From Candidatus Desulfatibia profunda (lineage in GTDB: Bacteria > Desulfobacterota > Desulfobacteria > Desulfobacterales > UBA11574): a DNA stretch of 38,992 bases. Location: positions 1-38,992 of the forward strand of contig JACNJH010000108.1 in assembly GCA_014382665.1 (NCBI GenBank). The letters are read 5' to 3'. Numbering within the stretch: the first letter of the stretch is position 1; each line of letters opens with the position of its first letter. The notes beneath the pieces were generated by a model. That model worked only from the letters and a program-made list of their open reading frames with translations, had not been told where the DNA came from and searched no databases. The translations under genes were made by a program, and so were the position numbers. Below are positions 32,792-38,992 of this stretch, piece by piece.

Positions 32792-33025
32792 ATGAGCAGA
32801 AAGCCGAACCCGTTACTCAACGATTTTTTAGACAAAGGCCTTTCCCTGCCAAAAATCCATTGGGAAACCGTGCCGCCGGGGGTGAATCCTGCGGATGCCT
32901 GGGAGGCATTCGATCAGAAAAACGGCTATCGCAGCTTTTTGACCAGCCGGGCGACACGGGCGCCCAGCTTTTCGGCATTCTGCAGAGTCCCGGCATCCGG
33001 GGCACCCACGCAGGCTACGCCGTAA
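32792..33025 (+). pseudogene. Possible 5' remnant of a gene, converging on the flavodoxin
   Basis: From the ATG at 32792 a frame encodes about 45 plausible residues (opening MSRKPNPLLNDFLDKGLSLP, then ADAWEAFDQKNGY). It then runs antisense into the flavodoxin gene and reads arginine- and serine-rich nonsense until 33025. The plausible part ends at about the flavodoxin stop (32926). I do not recognise the family. It may be a gene cut off by a deletion, or chance. Confidence 0.3.
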
Positions 33026-33405
33026 TGGCCGGTGGCGTTCATCGGATCGCCGACAATGATCATCCCGTAAATCAGCATGGTTTGTATAATGGACATCATG
33101 GTAGTTTCCTTGCCGCCGGAGGCATCGCCGCCGGTGGCAAAGGCGGCGCCTACTTTATCTTCCATTTTCCTGCGCACGCCGACAAAATCGTCAAAAATCT
33201 TTTTCAGTTCCGCCGCCATCACACCGAAATAGACCGGTGATCCGGCAATGATTCCGCCGGATTCAACAAAATCTTCCTTGCCGACTTCATCGGTGGAACG
33301 CAGCCGGCAGCGAACACCTTCGACCGATTCGACACCCTGGCCTACAGCCTCGGCCAGTTTGCGGGTATTGCCGCCCCGGGAATAATAAAGCACCAGAATT
33401 TGCAT
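32926..33405 (-). CDS. Flavodoxin-family (WrbA-like) protein
   Basis: A 159-residue FMN-binding protein. The phosphate-binding loop is at the N-terminus (YYSRGGNTRKLAE), followed by GSPVYFGVMAAELKKIFDDF and the FATGGDASGGKETT segment expected for flavodoxin/NAD(P)H:quinone oxidoreductase relatives. It probably carries electrons or reduces quinones in the cytoplasm. It has a very good ribosome site (AAGGAGG, 10 nt before the ATG). It stands alone, with its 3' end overlapping the possible gene remnant on the other strand. Confidence 0.88.
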   Translation of the reverse strand: MQILVLYYSRGGNTRKLAEAVGQGVESVEGVRCRLRSTDEVGKEDFVESGGIIAGSPVYFGVMAAELKKIFDDFVGVRRKMEDKVGAAFATGGDASGGKETTMMSIIQTMLIYGMIIVGDPMNATGHYGVACVGAPDAGTLQNAEKLGARVARLVKKLR

Positions 33406-33598
33406 GGGTATCGCCCTCCTTAATTATTTTTTTAAGAGTATAGCATTGATGAAGCTGCCAATACAAAGGCAAATTATCGACAGCCTTTTTAGCCCGAATT
33501 TTTCGTAAAGAATTTATCAGCCTTTAAAATACTCCAAAAATATAGTATGGATACAGTCTATTATAATGCTGCCATCTTATTTTGAGAGCCAAACAGCC

Positions 33599-34465
33599 AT
33601 GCGCTATGCAATTATCACCAACCCTGTCTCCGGCAAAATGAGCGCTGTTCAGAAACGCCGGGCACTGGCACCGGCCGCAGAAATCCTGGATGCCGACATT
33701 TACGGGCTCGATACGGTTAGTGCAGCGGAATTTGTCCAATGCGCACGGGAAGTTGCCACCCGTTGCGACGTGCTGGTTGCCGCCGGAGGAGACGGGACGT
33801 TTTCGGACATCATCAATGCGGTCGATACGGCTCATATGTCTGTTGCCTACCTTCCATTGGGCACCGGTAACGCCATGCAGTGGGCATTGAAATACAAAGG
33901 TAATCTGGCCCGAATTGCAATGCGGATTAAAAACGGCAGGATTCATGCATACGATCTGGTTGACTGCGACACCAAAGCCCGGGCGTTTATGGTATCGGTG
34001 GGAATTGAAGGCACGGTAATCCGGCTCCGGGACGCTTATGCCGCCCGGGGCGGTACCGGCTTTGAAACGTATTTTAGAGCCGTTGTTGCTTCGTATTTCA
34101 AAGCTTATCGGCGCGCCAATGCTGCAATTACCATTGATGACGCAACGATTGAGGTTAACAACCTGCTGAGCCTGATGGTCGTCAAGCAGCCCTATTACGG
34201 GTTTGGGATGAATGTTGTGCCCAAGGCACGGTTCGACGATGGAAAGCTGCATATCTGTTGCATCAATTCGGGATTGTTTCAATCTGTTACCGGCGGGATC
34301 ACCGCATTTGCCAGCGGCAATCGCATCGGGCAATACCGCACCGGCCGCCGGTTGGTTGTAAAACTCGATCGACCGATATTACTGCAAGTTGACGGGAATG
34401 CGGGTTGGGAGGCGACGGCATTTACATTCACGGTTCTTCCAAAGGCGCTGAAGATCAAGTGCTAG
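33599..34465 (+). CDS. Diacylglycerol-kinase-like lipid kinase
   Basis: A 288-residue enzyme of the diacylglycerol/sphingosine kinase catalytic family. It shows the ATP-binding opening YAIITNPVSGKMSAVQKRR, the nucleotide-binding loop VAAGGDGTFSDIINAV, the LPLGTGNAM motif and the C-terminal VDGNAGWEA, where related enzymes have a conserved DGE. The start at 33599 (MRYAIITNP) is preferred over ATG 33566 because the family begins here; the ribosome site is weak. The natural lipid substrate is unknown. It is probably monocistronic, divergent from the flavodoxin gene. Confidence 0.88.
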   Translation: MRYAIITNPVSGKMSAVQKRRALAPAAEILDADIYGLDTVSAAEFVQCAREVATRCDVLVAAGGDGTFSDIINAVDTAHMSVAYLPLGTGNAMQWALKYKGNLARIAMRIKNGRIHAYDLVDCDTKARAFMVSVGIEGTVIRLRDAYAARGGTGFETYFRAVVASYFKAYRRANAAITIDDATIEVNNLLSLMVVKQPYYGFGMNVVPKARFDDGKLHICCINSGLFQSVTGGITAFASGNRIGQYRTGRRLVVKLDRPILLQVDGNAGWEATAFTFTVLPKALKIKC

Positions 34466-34600
34466 CCCGGATATTTTCTATGAAAAAGGCTTTTGAGTCT
34501 AACGGTCTTAATTTAAGTCAATAAAGTTGGCTGAACAGTGCTTGACCTTTGGTGATTGGCGGTGTAAGTCAATTTCAAACAAACCCATGGAAGGTGTTGA

Positions 34601-34984
34601 ATGCTGAGCGAATGGATCCTTTTTGAAGACGCAAGCTATCTGGTAGAACGGGCCTTTATCGTGGCTCCGGACAATACCGCGGTCGCCCTGGAGAAAGCTC
34701 TAATCACGATCAATACCGGCAAGAAGGGCAAAAAGCATTTATCCGGAAGCGGCCTGGTGCGCAACGAGTTGCTGGTGGAACTTTTAGAAGAGAGCGATGA
34801 ACTGGATCTGATTCTGGATTTAGGGGGTGAGTTCAAGTACCGGCTGAAAACGCCGAAGATTAGCGCCGGTAAAGTCTTTTCCCCGAAGGTGAAATCCACA
34901 CTTCAATTTGCGCCCACCAGCCCCTGGGATCAAATCCCGGAGTCCGAGTTCGAAAAGCTCCTGAGTCGATTGAAATTTTTGTAG
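34601..34984 (+). CDS. Conserved protein of unknown function
   Basis: A 127-residue acidic protein that I do not recognise. It has no signal peptide or membrane helix. Alternating strands and helices can be seen (ELLVELLEESDELDLILDLGG, KYRLKTPKISAGKVFSP). The ATG follows a good GGAAGG ribosome site, and a hairpin terminator at 35009 ends the transcript, which together support a real gene. Nothing around it suggests a job. Confidence 0.6.
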   Translation: MLSEWILFEDASYLVERAFIVAPDNTAVALEKALITINTGKKGKKHLSGSGLVRNELLVELLEESDELDLILDLGGEFKYRLKTPKISAGKVFSPKVKSTLQFAPTSPWDQIPESEFEKLLSRLKFL

Positions 34985-35008
34985 GACAATCAATGGCGAC
35001 AAAAATAG

Positions 35009-35031
35009 TGTTCCAATCGGAACATATTTTT
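35009..35031 (+). terminator. Intrinsic terminator
   Basis: TGTTCC (35009-35014), loop AATC, GGAACA (35019-35024), then TATTTTT. It lies 24 nt after the stop of the gene at 34601-34984, between convergent genes. Confidence 0.6.
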
Positions 35032-35066
35032 GAAAACTGCTATAAGATATTGACATAGATAGTCTT

Positions 35067-36017
35067 TTAAACGTGATTACGCAACTTAAGGGCGACCGGA
35101 TGCGGATTCAGATAGACCTGCTGCTTCAAATACGGCTGCCGGTATTTGTGTGCATAATGGTTGAGCAGCGTAATCGGAACGATCAGGGGGACATACTCTT
35201 TTCTATATTGATCGATAATCTCAAGCAGCTCCTGTTTTTCATCCAAAGACAGTTGATTTTGAAAATATCCCATGATGTGCTGCACGACATTGATATTTTT
35301 TTTCAAGGTGGTTTTCAACCTCAAGGCCTTTAGCAACAGGGTTTCATAGCGTTGAAACAAATCTTCGATCGCAAGGGATTTCCCTGCGGCAACGAGCTTG
35401 CCCATCGAGCGCAAATGGCCGGGACTGTGGGACAGGATCAGCAGTTTATGGCGGGTGTGGAAATCCACCAGGTTGGCCATATTTTTTCGTTCGGCCAAAG
35501 TTTCGCGCCAGCGTTTCAGGGTAAATATTTGTTCGATGAACATTTCTCTGAGTTTGGGGTCATGCAGCCGGCCCTCTTCTTCTACCGGAAGCAGAGGAAA
35601 GTGTTCTGAAAATATCCGAGCGAAAATGCCGCTTCCTTTTTTCTGGGGCATTCCCTTGAAATTTTTAACGGGAACATTGAACAATCCGCTGCTGGGTGAG
35701 TTTTTTTTGAAAACAAACCCGCACAGATCTTCCTTTTCCAGCTCCTTGGCCCGTTTTCGGGCCCATTGAGTCATTCGGTCGGTGTGGTCAATATTTGTTT
35801 TGGAAGTGACCAGGCGGGGATTGTCTGAGTGGCCCACAAGACGCAAGGTTTCTCTGGGAACCCCCAGTCCGCACTCCACTTCGGGGCAGACCGGGACATA
35901 GTCCACGTAAAGCCCCAGGGTATCGGTCAGATACCGGTCCCTGGCGTGCCCTCCGTTCCAGCGAACATTTTGGCCCAGCAGGCAGGCGCTGATCCCGATC
36001 TTGATCCTATTTTCCAT
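35067..36017 (-). CDS. DUF523-DUF1722 fusion protein (YbgA-like)
   Basis: A 316-residue protein of two known uncharacterised domains. The N-terminal DUF523 part has ISACLLGQNVRWNGGHARD, VPVCPEVECGLGVPRE and GFVFKKNSPSSG. The C-terminal DUF1722/YbgA part has DFHTRHKLLILSHSP and ends HYAHKYRQPYLKQQVYLNPHP. DUF1722 proteins are linked in some bacteria to DNA-repair and photolyase genes; none is nearby. The start at 36017 is used because it has GAGGAT 8 nt upstream and leaves a 13-nt gap from the preceding gene. It is the last gene of the minus-strand operon. Confidence 0.9.
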   Translation of the reverse strand: MENRIKIGISACLLGQNVRWNGGHARDRYLTDTLGLYVDYVPVCPEVECGLGVPRETLRLVGHSDNPRLVTSKTNIDHTDRMTQWARKRAKELEKEDLCGFVFKKNSPSSGLFNVPVKNFKGMPQKKGSGIFARIFSEHFPLLPVEEEGRLHDPKLREMFIEQIFTLKRWRETLAERKNMANLVDFHTRHKLLILSHSPGHLRSMGKLVAAGKSLAIEDLFQRYETLLLKALRLKTTLKKNINVVQHIMGYFQNQLSLDEKQELLEIIDQYRKEYVPLIVPITLLNHYAHKYRQPYLKQQVYLNPHPVALKLRNHV

Positions 36018-36030
36018 AAGCGTACATCCT

Positions 36031-37230
36031 CTATCCGTTTTTGCCATTTGTTAAGGATAGTTTGGCAAAAGGCAGTCCGGCATTCATTGCGTCGATGTAT
36101 TCCTGTTCCAGGCGGTTGATTTCATCGATGTGTCGCTGCATCATCAGTTGCAACCGCTGATCGTAAAACTTGTGCAGGCTGAAACCGGGAACAACCTCAA
36201 AGCCGCGCCGCAGCTTGTGGGCAGATCCGACCCCTGGGTCAAAGCGCTGAATGCCATGGGCAATGCCCCATTCGATCGGGCTGTAATAGCAGGCATTAAA
36301 ATGGAGGCTGTCGATGTCGCTGACACTGCCCCAATACCGCCCGAACAATAGATCCCCCTTGGTTAAAAACAAAGACAGGCCAACGGGAGATTCCTGATTC
36401 TCTTTCCGACAGGCGGCCATCAACAAAAGCCGGTGACGGTAGCGATCATAAAGGCCCTCGAAAAAATTTTTGGTGAGGTATTTGCAGTTCCAGATACCAT
36501 ACTGATCGTTGGTGCGGACATAAAATTGATACATCCGTGACAAAAATGAGCGGGGGATATCGCTGCCTTTAAACGGTTCCAATGTGAGGCCTTGATTCCG
36601 GATCTTTTTGCGCTCGCGCTTGATGTTTCGCCGCTGATTGGAGTTAAACACCGCCAGAAAATCCTCAAAGCTTTGGTAACCCCGGTTTTGCCAGGCATTA
36701 ACAGGGTGCAGCCAGCTGTTGAAATCATAGTCCAGCATCTGGAGCCGCCAATCCGGATCTACATAAAAAAAGCTGCATCCTGATATTCGGTTGCCAAGGC
36801 AGAACCGATCAATTTCGGCGACCATGAGTTGGATCAAACGCCCCTCGTCCTCTTGCGGATCGACCAGGAAACGATAGCCGACTACCGGCGTAACCGGGCT
36901 CATCCCTACAAGTTTGGGATAATATCCGATACCCAGCAGGCCGGCCAGGTCCGCCCAGGTATGGTCATACACAAATTCGCCGGCGCTGTGGTTCTTAAGA
37001 TACAGCGGCGCAGCCGCTACCAGCCTTTTTTCGGACCATACCGTTAGATGCTGCGGCGTCCAGCCCGTTGCCGGCGCGATGCTCCCGGAAACCTCCATCT
37101 GGTGAAGCCATTCCCATTCAAAAAACGGTGTTTTCAGGGGCACGGCCAGGGCGTCCCAGGCTGCCTGGTCCACTTTAGAAAGATTCTCCATCCAGAGGAT
37201 CGAGTAGCTGGATTTGCAGTATTTTGACAT
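36031..37230 (-). CDS. GNAT-like / FemAB-like protein (DUF482 family)
   Basis: A 399-residue protein of the DUF482 (peptidogalycan biosynthesis) family, distant relatives of FemAB and GNAT acyltransferases. Typical segments are TPFFEWEWLHQMEVSG, NSNQRRNIKRERKKI, GRYWGSVSDIDSLHFNACYYSPIEWGIAHG and RFDPGVGSAHKLRRGF. It is cytosolic, without a signal peptide. Its substrate is unproven; transfer to an amino group of a cell-wall or lipid precursor is suggested by the fold. It lies 9 nt after the decayed thioesterase in the operon. Confidence 0.88.
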   Translation of the reverse strand: MSKYCKSSYSILWMENLSKVDQAAWDALAVPLKTPFFEWEWLHQMEVSGSIAPATGWTPQHLTVWSEKRLVAAAPLYLKNHSAGEFVYDHTWADLAGLLGIGYYPKLVGMSPVTPVVGYRFLVDPQEDEGRLIQLMVAEIDRFCLGNRISGCSFFYVDPDWRLQMLDYDFNSWLHPVNAWQNRGYQSFEDFLAVFNSNQRRNIKRERKKIRNQGLTLEPFKGSDIPRSFLSRMYQFYVRTNDQYGIWNCKYLTKNFFEGLYDRYRHRLLLMAACRKENQESPVGLSLFLTKGDLLFGRYWGSVSDIDSLHFNACYYSPIEWGIAHGIQRFDPGVGSAHKLRRGFEVVPGFSLHKFYDQRLQLMMQRHIDEINRLEQEYIDAMNAGLPFAKLSLTNGKNG

Positions 37231-37239
37231 TATATACGT

Positions 37240-37424
37240 TTACTTTTCCGGCGGCATCATCTCGGGCGGCATTCGAACGGTTACAACTTCTCCGCGGGCG
37301 CAAAAACACAGACGCTGCCTTCACCATCCCAGTAGCTTTTGATGTGCAGGCCGTGCTCATTTAAACGCCCGCAGCCGAAGCAGTGGCTCAGAGCGTCCGG
37401 GTAGTAGTCCTGAAAAGCTTTCAT
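37240..37424 (-). pseudogene. Hotdog-fold thioesterase remnant with internal deletion
   Basis: From the ATG at 37424 a 47-codon frame encodes the start of a PaaI-like hotdog thioesterase (MKAFQDYYPDALSHCFGCGR, then LNEHGLHIKSYWDG) and stops at 37281. In another frame, ending at the TAA at 37242-37240, the sequence ARGEVVTVRMPPEMMPP looks like the C-terminal strand and tail of the same family. Roughly 100 central residues, including the catalytic hotdog helix, are missing. The most direct reading is an internal deletion that also shifted the frame. It is still spaced like an operon gene (18 nt after the previous gene, 9 nt before the next). Confidence 0.6.
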
Positions 37425-37442
37425 CTTTATCCATCGAGGCCT

Positions 37443-37628
37443 TTATGAATCCGGGTTTTGACGTTGAAGCTCAATAAAGTCTTTGATCTCATTTAAGACA
37501 AAATAACGGGTCAGTGCCCGGGCAATTTCGTCCTGGGTCGCCTCATGGCCGGTAACCGCTTTAATAAAATCATGGATGGTACCGATAGCTTCTAAAATAC
37601 TCTCATGAACCTTTTCAACCTTAGTCAT
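37443..37628 (-). CDS. Small helical conserved protein
   Basis: A 61-residue protein that I do not recognise, predicted to be almost entirely helical (VEKVHESILEAIGTIHDFIK and EIARALTRYFVLNEIKDFIE). A GAGGAT ribosome site lies immediately upstream, and it starts 14 nt after the radical-SAM stop, so it is part of the operon. It may form a helical dimer or be a subunit for a neighbour; that is inference. Confidence 0.65.
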   Translation of the reverse strand: MTKVEKVHESILEAIGTIHDFIKAVTGHEATQDEIARALTRYFVLNEIKDFIELQRQNPDS

Positions 37629-37642
37629 ATCCTCTGCCTTTG

Positions 37643-38695
37643 CTAAGTGTTTTGTTTTTCATAAAACTTTCTGATCTTGAGCGATACGGGGTCCAAGTTG
37701 GTCAGGCCGTACGCGTCGGCCCAGCGCATGGCCTCCAGGTATTCCTGTACGTTGATCCGGCGCCAAATTTCCGGATAGTCAAAGGCTTCGTAGTCCGGAG
37801 CATATTGATGCATGATGTTGATATAGGTTGTTTTTGGAAGGTTTTCAGCCACCCATCGGATGAATTTTTCGGTACCGGCGACCCGGTTGGGCATGACCAG
37901 GTGTCGAATCATCAATCCGCGGACGGCAATTCCCCGGCTGTCGGCCTGGTGCAGCCCGACCTGCCGGTGCATTTCGATAACCGCTTTCTGTGACACCTTG
38001 GGATAATCGGAAGCCTTGCCCAAATATTTTTCGGACTGATCGGCGTCCATAAATTTCATATCCGGCAGATAAATATCCACGATGCCGTCCAAAATGTTCA
38101 AGATCTCAAAGCGCTCGTAACCGCTGGTGTTGTACACCAAAGGAAGACGGAGCCCTTTCTTAAAGGCGATTCCAGTAGCATTGAGAATGTTCGGCATGAC
38201 ATGGGTGGGTGTAACCAGGTTGATATTGTGACATCCGATCTTTTGAAGATGCAGCATTATATCCGCCAGGGCTTCATCGGTCACTTCTTTGCCGTAACCT
38301 TTATGGGAAATAGGCCAATTTTGGCAGAAGACACAGCGCAGATTGCAATTGGAAAAAAAGATCGTGCCGGATCCTTCTTTGCCCACCAGCGATAGTTCTT
38401 CACCAAAATGGGGGTGTGAGGAATAGAGCATCGGTTTGGCGGTTGCCCGGCAAAAACCTTGCTCGCCATTGAGTCGATTTGTTCCGCACCGCCGGGGGCA
38501 AAGTTCGCATTCCTCGAAAATAGCGTAAGCCTGCTGGATTCTCTGAGCCAGCTTGCCTTCGCTTTCCAGTTTCCCGTAGGCCGGAAACCATGGGAGCCCT
38601 TTGTTATTAGAAGTGTAAAATGCCGCATTGGGAGCAAATAGAGAGCCGCCCAGTAAAAGCGATGATTTTATAAATTCGCGTCGCGTCAGTTCCAT
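37643..38695 (-). CDS. Radical SAM protein with Tat-type signal (PflA-like)
   Basis: A 350-residue radical SAM enzyme related to pyruvate-formate-lyase-activating-type proteins. The [4Fe-4S]-binding motif C-x3-C-x2-C is in SNCNLRCVFCQNW, and a second cysteine motif (CELCPRRCG) lies N-terminal to it, as in the PflA-like subfamily. It begins MELTRREFIKSSLLLGGSL, a twin-arginine-like signal (the pair is TRREF) which is unusual for a radical SAM enzyme. The start at 38695 has an excellent AAGGGGGTGA site upstream. It is the first gene of a minus-strand operon, behind a promoter at 38757-38784. The target protein or substrate is unknown. Confidence 0.88.
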   Translation of the reverse strand: MELTRREFIKSSLLLGGSLFAPNAAFYTSNNKGLPWFPAYGKLESEGKLAQRIQQAYAIFEECELCPRRCGTNRLNGEQGFCRATAKPMLYSSHPHFGEELSLVGKEGSGTIFFSNCNLRCVFCQNWPISHKGYGKEVTDEALADIMLHLQKIGCHNINLVTPTHVMPNILNATGIAFKKGLRLPLVYNTSGYERFEILNILDGIVDIYLPDMKFMDADQSEKYLGKASDYPKVSQKAVIEMHRQVGLHQADSRGIAVRGLMIRHLVMPNRVAGTEKFIRWVAENLPKTTYINIMHQYAPDYEAFDYPEIWRRINVQEYLEAMRWADAYGLTNLDPVSLKIRKFYEKQNT

Positions 38696-38756
38696 AAGCG
38701 TCACCCCCTTTCTGAAACGTCTCACATGCTGACGCTTTAACCCTCGTATAGAATAT

Positions 38757-38784
38757 TTGATACCGCTTTTTGTTTCTTTGTCAA
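38757..38784 (-). promoter_or_regulatory. Sigma70-type promoter of the radical-SAM operon
   Basis: On the minus strand TTGACA (38784-38779) and TATCAA (38762-38757) are separated by 16 nt. It lies about 60 nt upstream of the start at 38695. The -35 is perfect, the -10 matches 4 of 6. Confidence 0.5.
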
Positions 38785-38861
38785 GTTGGGAAATGCGACC
38801 GGTTGGCTTTTATTCCCGGTATATTCTTATGAGAAACTCGGGTCAGCTTTTTTCTGATTAT

Positions 38862-38992
38862 TTAATGGGGGGTAAACAATGCTGCGGCCAGTTCTTCGAT
38901 GAGGGTGTCGATCATGGTCTCGGCCAGGCGAAGCTGGTCGGCGCTATGGAACGTCGACACCATATTTTTGATCAGCTCGGGTACCCGGCTGC
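38862..38992 (-). CDS. C-terminal end of an unidentified protein
   Basis: The minus strand is open from the window end to a TAA at 38864-38862 and encodes 42 helix-rich residues (for example RVPELIKNMVSTFHSADQL and ETMIDTLIEELAAALF). It appears to be the 3' end of a gene lying outside the window. The family is not recognised. The intergenic gap to the radical-SAM gene (38696-38861) holds that gene's promoter. Confidence 0.45.
   Translation of the reverse strand, partial: SRVPELIKNMVSTFHSADQLRLAETMIDTLIEELAAALFTPH

Noticed and set aside
33524-34333. A 269-codon minus-strand frame
   Set aside because: It is a shadow of the lipid kinase on the plus strand, which has clear family motifs. The shadow has none.

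Overview
The window looks like part of a Gram-negative, probably anaerobic, deltaproteobacterial genome of the Desulfobacterota / sulfate-reducer type. This is inferred from gene content: an MlaA/MlaC outer-membrane lipid system, several small conserved proteins I associate with that group, a hybrid PAS histidine kinase and a Tat-signal radical-SAM protein. No taxonomic marker gene is present. The first ~190 bases are stretched homopolymers ending in 21 Cs and should be treated as unreliable sequence at a contig end.

Region 1 (194-12574, all minus strand) is a long, tightly coupled surface-polysaccharide operon. In order of transcription it encodes UDP-GlcNAc 2-epimerase (wecB), a two-domain dehydrogenase/Gfo-Idh-MocA oxidoreductase, an asparagine synthase, a flippase, a methyltransferase, a truncated toroid-type protein, the N-terminal half of a heparinase II/III-type protein, a zinc-ribbon methyltransferase, the C-terminal half of the heparinase, and two more methyltransferases. 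No glycosyltransferase is visible, so the locus must continue to the left. The heparinase is split at its domain boundary by a methyltransferase gene.

Region 2 (12575-18660) is an accessory island. It holds an IS110-family transposase with highly structured flanks, a REP-associated tyrosine transposase, a nucleotidyltransferase with a 65-residue partner, and a CRISPR remnant. The remnant is an apparently intact CARF/ring-nuclease-type protein behind a cas6 gene that has two in-frame stops near its start. No CRISPR array or effector gene is present.

Region 3 (18661-31040, mostly plus) holds a lipoprotein, an MFS transporter (minus), and a cyclic-nucleotide-binding protein whose C-terminus resembles Hfq, followed by a stand-alone EF-Tu domain-II protein. 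It continues with an mlaC / RND exporter / mlaA lipid-trafficking operon, a hybrid histidine kinase and ilvE.

Region 4 (31041-38992) holds small conserved proteins, a flavodoxin, a diacylglycerol-kinase-like enzyme, and a minus-strand operon. That operon encodes a radical-SAM protein, a 61-residue protein, a decayed hotdog thioesterase, a DUF482 GNAT-like protein and a DUF523-DUF1722 protein. An 80-nt structured repeat occurs twice (20769 and 32617), each time near the 5' end of a minus-strand gene. The strongest leads are the cNMP-Hfq-like fusion, the split heparinase, the decayed cas6 beside an intact ring nuclease, the structured RNA-like region at the IS110 end, and the 80-nt repeat.
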